Positions 1 to 5,309 of a stretch of DNA of 8,649 nt are shown here, piece by piece. The position numbers and the translations under genes were made by a program. Origin of the DNA: CAYVUI01 sp964454745 (GTDB lineage Bacteria; Planctomycetota; Phycisphaerae; Sedimentisphaerales; Anaerohalosphaeraceae); NCBI GenBank assembly GCA_964454745.1, contig CAYVUI010000149.1:1-8649 (forward strand), given 5' to 3'. A model generated the notes under the pieces. It was not told the DNA's origin. It saw only the letters and a list, made by a program, of their open reading frames with translations, and did not search any database. Within the stretch, counting starts at the first letter, position 1. Every line of letters starts with the position of its first letter.

Positions 1-326
1 GGTCCGGGCAGTGTCTCAGTCCCGATGTGGCGGGCCAACCTCTCAGTCCCGCTACCCGTCGTCGCCTTGGTGGGCCATTACCCCGCCAACAAGCTGATAG
101 GAGATAGGCCGCTCTTAGGCCGATAAATCTTTGGTCCGTAGACGTTATCCGGTATTACCGCCCCTTTCGAGACGCTATTCCGAAGCCAAAGGCACGTTCC
201 TATCTATTCCTCACCCTTTCGCCACTAACCTTATTCAAGGTTACCCAATCATAAGGTCCGTTCGACTTGCATGTCTTAGCCATGCCGCCAGCGTTCATTC
301 TGAGCCAGGATCAAACTCTTCAATTT
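1..326 (-). rRNA. rrs: 16S ribosomal RNA, 5' part only
   Basis: This is the 5' end of small-subunit rRNA, transcribed leftward and cut by the window edge. Read on the minus strand it opens with AAATTGAAGAGTTTGATCC (326 downward), the near-universal 16S start, followed by TGGCTCAGAATGAACGCTGG and the ACATGCAAGTCGAACGG block. The conserved GGGACTGAGACAC segment (around E. coli position 315-330) lies close to the left edge, so roughly the first fifth of the gene is present. The 5' end at 326 is set by alignment from memory to the E. coli mature end. The usual GGGTGAGTAA block reads GGGTGAGGAATAGATAGG here. The sequence resembles PVC/Planctomycetota 16S genes, but the phylum is a guess; the identity as 16S is certain. 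Confidence 0.97.
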
Positions 327-337
327 GTATCGTCGTC

Positions 338-357
338 TCGGACGGAAAACCGTCCGA
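338..357 (-). other. Perfect hairpin just upstream of 16S
   Basis: TCGGACGG (338-345) and CCGTCCGA (350-357) form a perfect 8-bp stem closed by a 4-nt loop. The stem sits 12 nt before the mature 16S 5' end in the precursor. It could guide maturation or 30S assembly. It has no following T-tract on the minus strand, so it does not look like a terminator. Confidence 0.6.
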
Positions 358-417
358 AATCTTCGATTTACGTAAGCTCAACACTTTCATTTCACGCAAC
401 GATAAGTGTCAAATTTG

Positions 418-459
418 GTTCCAGGTCCTGTACGTTTAGGACAACCTAAGGACCGGAAC
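418..459 (-). other. Long imperfect leader hairpin in rRNA precursor
   Basis: GTTCC (418-422) plus GGTCCT (424-429) pair with AGGACC (449-454) plus GGAAC (455-459), leaving one bulged base at 423. An inner stem TAGG/CCTA (437-440 with 445-448) is closed by a 4-nt loop, with a one-sided bulge at 430-436. Both arms lie inside the 16S leader, so this is a candidate RNase III processing or antitermination structure. Its role is inferred. Confidence 0.55.
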
Positions 460-544
460 ACACCAATTTAATTAAGAGACCCGGTTTAGACGTGACTCCA
501 CCGAATCCCTGCACTTTCGCTGCTGTGGGCTTTCGACTGTTAAC

Positions 545-557
545 TTGTAAAAGAGCT
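545..557 (-). promoter_or_regulatory. boxA antitermination site of the rRNA leader
   Basis: On the minus strand this reads AGCTCTTTTACAA, very close to the classical rRNA boxA (TGCTCTTTAACAA): the GCTCTTT core and ACAA tail match. It lies downstream of both candidate rRNA promoters and upstream of 16S, as expected for NusB/S10-dependent antitermination. The match is direct; the function follows from established knowledge of rRNA operons. Confidence 0.7.
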
Positions 558-619
558 TCCCAAAAACAACCGGACAGAGAAGCAAAACAACAACTTGTCT
601 GCCCAAGTGGGAAATCACA

Positions 620-648
620 AAAATATAACAAACAACCAATTCTGTCAA
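620..648 (-). promoter_or_regulatory. Proximal rRNA promoter (P2)
   Basis: The minus strand carries a perfect -35 TTGACA (648-643), a 17-nt spacer and a -10-like TATTTT (625-620). A shifted TATATT (627-622) is also possible with a 15-nt spacer. Directly upstream (about 649-690) lies an almost pure A/T block with phased A and T runs, resembling an UP element that binds the RNA polymerase alpha C-terminal domain. This combination is typical of strong rRNA promoters. The start site would be near 613. Confidence 0.6.
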
Positions 649-690
649 ACACTAAATCGAAAAAATTTAAAAATTGTTTAAATATTTTTC
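649..690 (-). promoter_or_regulatory. A/T-rich UP-like element
   Basis: Runs of A and T make up nearly all of this block, which abuts the TTGACA box at 643-648 on its upstream side. Position and composition fit an UP element that boosts rRNA transcription. The same bases also lie downstream of the distal promoter P1. Confidence 0.5.
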
Positions 691-718
691 AATGATTCGC
701 AGAATCGTAAAGCTCCGC

Positions 719-746
719 AATTTATCATTACTTTTGAGGAAGTCAA
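719..746 (-). promoter_or_regulatory. Distal rRNA promoter candidate (P1)
   Basis: The minus strand shows TTGACT (746-741), a 16-nt spacer and TAAATT (724-719), a reasonable sigma70-type pair facing the 16S gene. With the promoter at 620-648 this would give tandem rRNA promoters. A small inverted repeat GATTC/GAATC with a 3-nt loop (694-706) lies between the two. Support is sequence match and position only. Confidence 0.4.
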
Positions 747-854
747 CGTGATTTTCAAAAAAATCCAAAAAAACTTAATTTTCCAGCCATATCACGGAAC
801 CACAAATACTCGTAAAGCATTGAAAAAAAGGTAGATACAATCTTTCTGCGCATA

Positions 855-885
855 AAAAAGGCGAACTGTTTTTGTCCGCCTTTTT
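855..885 (-). terminator. Rho-independent terminator after the chemoreceptor gene
   Basis: AAAAAGGCG (855-863) and CGCCTTTTT (877-885) form a 9-bp stem with a 13-nt loop, partly closed by an AC/GT pair. On the minus strand a run of six T (859-854) follows the G/C core, giving an intrinsic terminator about 30 nt past the chemoreceptor stop codon. The mirror arrangement of A- and T-tracts would also allow termination from the other side. It insulates the rRNA promoters from upstream transcription. Confidence 0.85.
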
Positions 886-915
886 CTATGGGAGACACAT
901 GTTCTTAACACCTTT

Positions 916-2838
916 TTAGTCGAAAATCTGAGTTTCCTGCCTTTGCGGCTCGGATATTTGATGGAAAATTTCATCGCTTGCCCCGCGGTTTTGCTGCCCG
1001 TGACCGGGAGATTGGGGCCTGTCAGAATACTCAAAGCCGCCCTGTCCTGCGTCAACCATAGCCCGAAGCTCGGATACCAGCGACCGCATCTGCATTGCCT
1101 GGGCAGACAATTCCTCGGAGGCACTGGCACTTTCTTCCGCGTTGGCGGCGTTTTGCTGGGTCACTTTGTCCATTTCCGTCACGGCCCGGTTGACCTGCTC
1201 GATGCCCTGAGCCTGTTCCTGGCTGGCGGCGGCAATTTCGGACACCAGCTCACTGGTTTTTGCCACCTGCCCGACGATTTCATCGAGTTTTCCGCGGACT
1301 TCATCGCTGATCGTAACGCCGTCATTGGCCTGACGGACGGATTCCTCGATCAAACCGGAGGTATTTTTCGCCGCTTCCGCACTACGCATCGCAAGATTGC
1401 GAACCTCTTCTGCAACTACAGCAAAGCCCTTGCCCGCTTCACCCGCCCGAGCGGCCTCCACCGCGGCATTTAAGGCGAGCAGATTGGTCTGGAATGCGAT
1501 CTCGTCGATCACCTTGATGATCTTGCCGGTCTCGTTGGACGATTCCTGGATCTGGGCCATTGCCTTGCTCATTTTTTCCATGGCAAGCTGTCCGCTGTCA
1601 GCACTGGATTTGGCCTGGGCGGAAATCTGATTCAACTGGCCGGCATTTTCCGAATTCTTCTGGGTCATCGAACTCATCTCTTCGAGACTCGATGACGTTT
1701 CTTCAAGCCCGGCGGCCTGTTCGGAGGCTCCACTGGCAAGACTCTGGGATGAGCTGGACAATTGCTGGGAAGCCGAGGCCACTTCATCAGATCCGCTGCC
1801 GAGAGCACCGGAGATTCTGCGAAGCGTACGGTTGATGCCCATAACAATCCACACCGCAACAACAACACCAACGGCAATAACACCCAGGCTCAGCCAGATG
1901 ATACCCCAGGTGCTCTTGCTCATAAGCTGTGCAGTCTGCTCACCGGTCAGGCTTCGGCTGGAAACTTTCTCCCGAATGCTGCCGAGATGCTGCTGAACTT
2001 TGGACAAACTTTGCATCGTAGGGCCGTTAAAAATTGCCTGTGCCTGAAGCATTTTGTTTACCTGCCGATCATTCCAGGTAATCATTTCATCAAGCACGCC
2101 GCAGGTTAGAGCGGCGAAAGGCTCAACATGGGCCGTAAAATACTCGGCCGCCTCCTTACGTTTGCCCTCGGCCAGGAGCTCATTTAGATGTTTGACACCG
2201 TTGTGAAGCTGATTGTGCGGCTCATGTATTCTTTTCTCAATCGCAGCAAACTCGGGATACTGCGATTTATAGTGAGCGGCCTTTTCACTTTGAAGCCATT
2301 TTCCCAGGGCACATTTCGTCGGATCCACCTGGACATCAATCCGATTGACTGTCCCTTTTAGAAACGCATCCTTAACTTTGTGCGTCCAGTTAAGATGGTC
2401 TACTTTTTTCTGCTGGAGTTCTGCACTGAGATGGAGGTCCGCATGGCAGTAACATTCACCAATTTCAATCGCGGATTCATGCAGCCGGTTGTGCCACGAC
2501 TCTATATCCCGCAGGTCGGATGCAATTTCCGGAACATTCTTCTCGGCATGTTCACGCCCCTCACCATAGTACCACTTGCCAAAACCGCACTTGTGCGGAT
2601 CGGTCTGCACAGTCAGTTCTGTCACTTCCTCGTTGGTCAGAAGATTGCTGACTTTTTGTGCCCAGTTGAGATGGTCCACCTCGCGCTGAGTCATTTCTTT
2701 TTCGAGCTCATTGTATGTGCTGACTTTCGAAATTTTACTCATCACCAGTACAGACCAGATTCCCATGACGATTAAACCGACCATCAACACTGCAAAACCA
2801 AAAGAAATTTTTCTGCCGATTGTCATTTTCCTGAACAT
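916..2838 (-). CDS. Methyl-accepting chemotaxis protein with tandem CZB zinc-binding sensor domains
   Basis: This 640-residue chemoreceptor passes ligand or metal signals to the CheA/CheW array. It has a membrane segment at about residues 11-33, an extracytoplasmic part of about 270 residues, a second membrane segment at about 310-334, and a cytoplasmic signalling domain. That domain includes the conserved hairpin tip around residues 445-473 (EIAFQTNLLALNAAVEAARA) and the AGKGFAVVAEEVRNLA stretch. The outer part holds two chemoreceptor zinc-binding repeats with identical spacing: H56, C84, H116, H120 and H148, C176, H208, H212, each with a C-x-x-GKW motif. No standard HAMP sequence follows the second membrane segment, and there is no C-terminal NWETF-type tether. 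I chose the ATG at 2838, with AAAGG 7 nt upstream. An in-frame TTG at 2913 would add 25 residues before the membrane segment and lacks support. A sigma28-like promoter and long leader lie upstream; a terminator follows. Role certain; stimulus (zinc, redox or hypochlorous acid are known for CZB proteins) inferred. Confidence 0.95.
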   Translation of the reverse strand: MFRKMTIGRKISFGFAVLMVGLIVMGIWSVLVMSKISKVSTYNELEKEMTQREVDHLNWAQKVSNLLTNEEVTELTVQTDPHKCGFGKWYYGEGREHAEKNVPEIASDLRDIESWHNRLHESAIEIGECYCHADLHLSAELQQKKVDHLNWTHKVKDAFLKGTVNRIDVQVDPTKCALGKWLQSEKAAHYKSQYPEFAAIEKRIHEPHNQLHNGVKHLNELLAEGKRKEAAEYFTAHVEPFAALTCGVLDEMITWNDRQVNKMLQAQAIFNGPTMQSLSKVQQHLGSIREKVSSRSLTGEQTAQLMSKSTWGIIWLSLGVIAVGVVVAVWIVMGINRTLRRISGALGSGSDEVASASQQLSSSSQSLASGASEQAAGLEETSSSLEEMSSMTQKNSENAGQLNQISAQAKSSADSGQLAMEKMSKAMAQIQESSNETGKIIKVIDEIAFQTNLLALNAAVEAARAGEAGKGFAVVAEEVRNLAMRSAEAAKNTSGLIEESVRQANDGVTISDEVRGKLDEIVGQVAKTSELVSEIAAASQEQAQGIEQVNRAVTEMDKVTQQNAANAEESASASEELSAQAMQMRSLVSELRAMVDAGQGGFEYSDRPQSPGHGQQNRGASDEIFHQISEPQRQETQIFD

Positions 2839-3075
2839 AAACAAACCTTTCAATAACTGACTTAACGCAGTTGAGCTCTCTGAGCCTATACGCAAATACA
2901 AACTTTTAAACAAACCGTTAGCACGGCGTTAATCTCCCCATAAATACAGGGAGACCCTGTTTGCCCAGATCAGGTTCATATTCCCCCCGAAAGTCAGAAA
3001 TGTCCGCGACCGTTCAAAATGAGCCGGCCTCCCCGCGGATTCTTACATGATCATTTGCTGATTTCTTTTTAAATT
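2839..3075 (-). promoter_or_regulatory. Long structured 5' leader of the chemoreceptor gene
   Basis: Between the inferred start near 3075 and the ATG at 2838 lie about 235 nt with several possible RNA folds. A stem at 3003-3012/3025-3039 pairs GCGGA with TCCGC and then GGCCG with CGGTC; it includes a G-U pair that works only in the minus-strand transcript. A 6-bp hairpin at 2946-2960 (ACAGGG/CCCTGT) and a 6-bp hairpin at 2933-2954 (TCTCCC/GGGAGA) share bases and cannot form together. A 4-bp stem with a tetraloop lies at 2915-2926. A possible 16-codon open frame starts at 2979. No known riboswitch class fits fully. Regulation by alternative folding is an inference. Confidence 0.35.
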
Positions 3076-3083
3076 CAGAAAGA

Positions 3084-3111
3084 GTATCGAATTATTTCCG
3101 TCTATACTTTA
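3084..3111 (-). promoter_or_regulatory. Sigma28 (FliA)-like promoter for the chemoreceptor gene
   Basis: The minus strand reads TAAAGTAT (3111-3104), then 12 nt, then TTCGATAC (3091-3084). The FliA consensus is TAAAGTTT, about 11 nt, GCCGATAA, so the -35 matches 7 of 8 and the -10 keeps the CGATA core. Chemoreceptor genes are classic FliA targets. The spacer is one base long. A weaker sigma70-like alternative (TTGAAG, 17 nt, TACTAA) lies just upstream at about 3119-3147, with a run of nine T in its spacer. Confidence 0.4.
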
Positions 3112-3212
3112 CCATTTTAGTATGAACTGAAAAAAAAAGCTTCAATTGTCGAATAATGCCTATAAAATAGAAAGAATTATCTGATATGATTTTGTAAAAT
3201 TTTGGAGGTCAA
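3112..3212 (+). promoter_or_regulatory. A/T-rich upstream region of the yjbQ-pilT operon
   Basis: This is the right half of the divergent intergenic region. It is strongly A/T-rich, includes nine consecutive A (3130-3138), and has two -10-like sequences facing right, TATAAAAT (3161-3168) and TATGAT (3185-3190). Neither has a convincing -35 partner. A clear ribosome binding site GGAGG (3204-3208) precedes the ATG at 3213 by 4 nt. The operon promoter is therefore probably here but is not pinned down. Confidence 0.35.
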
Positions 3213-3632
3213 ATGGTTCATTCAGTCAGCCTGAAAATTCGGACGCAGGGCAATACGGATATTGTAGACATTACACAGGATGTAGAAGGGGCTTTACATT
3301 CCTGTGAAATCAGCAGTGGAACCGTAACGGTCTTTAATGTCGGCTCGACCGCGGCGATTACCACGATTGAGTACGAGCCGGGACTGGTCAATGTCGACAT
3401 TGATGCGGCACTGGAGAAAATTGCCCCGGCCGGCGGCTTTTACAAGCACGAAGAAACCTGGCACGACGATAACGGCCATGCCCATGTACGGGCCTCACTG
3501 ATCGGGCCGAGTTTAACCGTGCCGTTTACGGATAAAAAGCTGATCCTCGGCACCTGGCAGCAGATCGTACTGATCGACTTTGACACCCGGCCGCGAACCC
3601 GAAGCGTTGTCTGCCAGGTGATGGGAGAATAA
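3213..3632 (+). CDS. yjbQ: YjbQ/UPF0047 family protein (secondary thiamine-phosphate synthase type)
   Basis: This complete 139-residue cytoplasmic protein has the usual length of the family. Recognisable family features are the DITQDV segment near residues 19-24, the GSTAAITTIEYEPG segment at 44-57, the H79 and W83-H84-D85 region leading to NGHAHVRASLIGPS (87-100), and the ILGTWQQIVLIDFD segment at 111-124. Family members form compact trimers; E. coli YjbQ has weak thiamine phosphate synthase activity, but the physiological role is unsettled. Many members carry H-T-T where this one has G-S-T (44-46); I believe this is a recognised subgroup but cannot verify it here. The ATG at 3213 is preceded by GGAGG. 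The stop is 2 nt before the pilT-like start, so the two genes are almost certainly translated from one transcript. Family is firm; substrate is not. Confidence 0.9.
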   Translation: MVHSVSLKIRTQGNTDIVDITQDVEGALHSCEISSGTVTVFNVGSTAAITTIEYEPGLVNVDIDAALEKIAPAGGFYKHEETWHDDNGHAHVRASLIGPSLTVPFTDKKLILGTWQQIVLIDFDTRPRTRSVVCQVMGE

Positions 3633-3634
3633 CC

Positions 3635-4669
3635 ATGGAAGAAAACCGGCGAAAACTGCTCGACCATGCACGCCAGCACAACGCGACGGACATCCATATC
3701 TGTGCCGGTTCGCCCATTCAGTTCCGCATCGGCGGCAAGCTCGTCCCGGTGCGCAAAGAAGTGCTCAGCCCGGAACAAAGCCGGCGTCTTTCCCTCGAAC
3801 TGCTAACGGAAGAACAAGTCAAGATACTTGAAGACCGGCTGGACTATGACTTCATGTGGGCAGACGGAAATGCAAGATACCGTGTGAATGTGGGGTATTT
3901 CAATGGTGCCGTGGGCATGACGATCCGTGTGCTGACCGGGCGGCCCTCGCTGCCGGAAGAGCTGTTTTTGCCCGAGATCGTAAAAGTCCTGGCCCGGCAA
4001 ACCAAGGGGCTGGTCCTGATTACCGGCAGTACAAGCGTCGGAAAGACCACGACCATGGCCTCCATGATCCATGATATCAACACCCACCTGAACAAACATA
4101 TCATCACGATTGAAGACCCCATCGAGTACATCCATGAGAATAATAAATCCCTGGTCCGCCAGCGGGAAGTCGGACGGGACACCCGCACATTTTCGTCGGG
4201 GCTGCGCGCAGCCCTGCGGCAGGACCCTGACATCATCGCTATCGGCGAAATGCGGGATTATGACACCATCAAGATCGCGCTGACCGCTGCGGAAACGGGC
4301 ATCCTCGTGTTCTCGACGCTGCACGTAATCTCGATTGATAAAATGATCGAGCGAATCCTCAGCTACGCCCCGGACGACAGTGAAGGCAACCTGCGGTTTC
4401 TGCTGGCCGAATCCTTGCAGGGGATTATTCACCAGGAACTGGTCCCGACAAAAAACGGGGCACTGCGTGTAGCCTGTGAAGTGCTCACCGCCACCAGCGG
4501 GGCACGCAATATCATACGCCGAAAAGGAGTATACCAGCTTCGCAACGTGATCGACACGGGCAAAAAGCACGGCATGTGTACGATGTCGGATTCCATCAAG
4601 AGTTTGCTGGAACAGAAGCTGATTTCGCAGGATACCGCTTACAGCATATTATCGAACTATACAGGATAA
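3635..4669 (+). CDS. pilT: PilT-family type IV pilus retraction ATPase, variant motifs
   Basis: This 344-residue cytoplasmic secretion ATPase matches the usual PilT length. The N-terminal PAS-like half (residues 1-100) includes the ATDIHICAG motif. The RecA-like half carries Walker A GSTSVGKTTT (131-140, catalytic K137), an Asp box IITIEDPIEY (156-165), Walker B DPDIIAIGEMRD (197-208, E205) and a His box TGILVFSTLH (221-230). The C-terminal GARNIIRRKG segment (289-298) resembles the PilT AIRNLIRE motif. PilT hexamers depolymerise pili during twitching. Two departures stand out: Walker A is STSV rather than PTGS, and the first histidine of the TGH box is isoleucine (I223), while H230 is kept. 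The protein could therefore be a paralogue with altered activity. The start is placed 2 nt after yjbQ, with GGGAGA inside the end of yjbQ as ribosome site. No pilin or PilB/PilC gene is in the window. Confidence 0.88.
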   Translation: MEENRRKLLDHARQHNATDIHICAGSPIQFRIGGKLVPVRKEVLSPEQSRRLSLELLTEEQVKILEDRLDYDFMWADGNARYRVNVGYFNGAVGMTIRVLTGRPSLPEELFLPEIVKVLARQTKGLVLITGSTSVGKTTTMASMIHDINTHLNKHIITIEDPIEYIHENNKSLVRQREVGRDTRTFSSGLRAALRQDPDIIAIGEMRDYDTIKIALTAAETGILVFSTLHVISIDKMIERILSYAPDDSEGNLRFLLAESLQGIIHQELVPTKNGALRVACEVLTATSGARNIIRRKGVYQLRNVIDTGKKHGMCTMSDSIKSLLEQKLISQDTAYSILSNYTG

Positions 4670-4679
4670 GGAACCAAAC

Positions 4680-5309
4680 ATGAATTCATGCAGAAACAGA
4701 CATCCCAAAGGCTTTGTCGCGGTCCTGGCTTTGCTGGTCGTTGTCGCGATCGGGCTGGTGATCTATTTTATGTACGCAAACACGATCTTCAAGCCGACCG
4801 GCTCACTGAATAAGATTTACGGAGATTCCAAGTCGGTAAAACCCTGGCTGGAAGAGGACCGGATCGCAGCGGATGGAGAGATCGTGGACATGCCCCGCTC
4901 GCCCAAGCCGCTGATCCGAGAGGTGAAAGAATTTTCGCTGCCCGTCAACCGAAACGGCAAGCCAAGGGGTGAGATCGAGCTTACCTTTCATGACAACGGA
5001 AGAATCAGCGGAATGTGGAAGTCCCAGTTTGAGGAATCCTCACAAACCCGTTCCTATATTGGAGGATTTGACGGCAATGTCGATACGGAAAAGACATTCC
5101 GCCGCAAGGATTTTGTGCGCGAGAGTTACCTTTACTTTATCGCGAAGGGTCCGTATACCAACGTGCTGCGGGATGAGAAGAACCGGATGATCTCACAGGA
5201 ACAGGGGACGATGTACGTCACCGGGTACCTGACGCCGGATTATACTTTCCAGGCGGGCACGATCACGCTGACAACGGACAAAAGCTGGTCGGCCCATTAC
5301 CAGTTTTAA
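4680..5309 (+). CDS. Single-span membrane protein of unknown function, pilT-linked
   Basis: I do not recognise this 209-residue protein. It has a short basic N-terminus (residues 1-11), one strong hydrophobic segment (about 12-33) and a soluble domain expected outside the cytoplasm. The domain is rich in beta-strand-like patches, such as RGEIELTFHDNGRISGMW (96-113), a GGFDGNVD turn (128-135) and GTMYVTGYLTPDY (176-188); it ends in F209. The segment from K10-G11-F12 onward loosely resembles a prepilin N-terminus, but there is no glutamate at the +5 position, as in some minor pseudopilins. It lies 10 nt after pilT with AAGGA as a likely ribosome site, so a role beside the PilT-like ATPase is plausible but unproven. 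Its TAA stop overlaps the GH20 stop on the other strand. No cysteine follows the span, so it is not a lipoprotein. Confidence 0.85.
   Translation: MNSCRNRHPKGFVAVLALLVVVAIGLVIYFMYANTIFKPTGSLNKIYGDSKSVKPWLEEDRIAADGEIVDMPRSPKPLIREVKEFSLPVNRNGKPRGEIELTFHDNGRISGMWKSQFEESSQTRSYIGGFDGNVDTEKTFRRKDFVRESYLYFIAKGPYTNVLRDEKNRMISQEQGTMYVTGYLTPDYTFQAGTITLTTDKSWSAHYQF

Larger units (their letters stand above)
327..613 (-). promoter_or_regulatory. 16S rRNA precursor leader
   Basis: This is the stretch between the likely proximal rRNA promoter (start site inferred near 613) and the mature 16S 5' end. No credible gene is present; the short open frames here lack ribosome sites. It holds a boxA sequence at 545-557, an imperfect long hairpin at 418-459, a perfect 8-bp hairpin at 338-357, and a small hairpin at 593-608 (ACTTG/CAAGT). 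The layout of promoter, boxA, hairpins and 16S is what is known for rRNA operon leaders, where boxA recruits NusB/NusE and leader stems serve processing by RNase III. The exact transcript start is inferred only. Confidence 0.65.

Noticed and set aside
446..695. Short open frames in the rRNA upstream region on both strands
   Set aside because: They overlap the promoter, boxA and leader hairpins, lack ribosome sites and show no protein-like composition.
2839..2913. Longer chemoreceptor start at the TTG at 2913
   Set aside because: It would put 25 unlikely residues before the first membrane segment and has no clear ribosome site, whereas the ATG at 2838 has AAAGG 7 nt upstream.
2940..3045. Thiamine pyrophosphate riboswitch on the minus strand
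   Set aside because: Only the GAACCTGATCTGGG core fits. The P2 partner, the GGCTGAGA turn and the AGGGA closing strand are absent, so I kept it as a weak finding and did not annotate it.
2915..3045. c-di-GMP (GEMM-I) riboswitch ahead of the chemoreceptor
   Set aside because: GGGCAAAC is present at the right orientation, but the following GNRA hairpin and the GGGACGCAAAGCC block are not.
3803..4570. 255-codon open frame antisense to the pilT-like gene
   Set aside because: It is a shadow of a high-GC coding frame; its translation shows no domain and the plus-strand product is clearly conserved.
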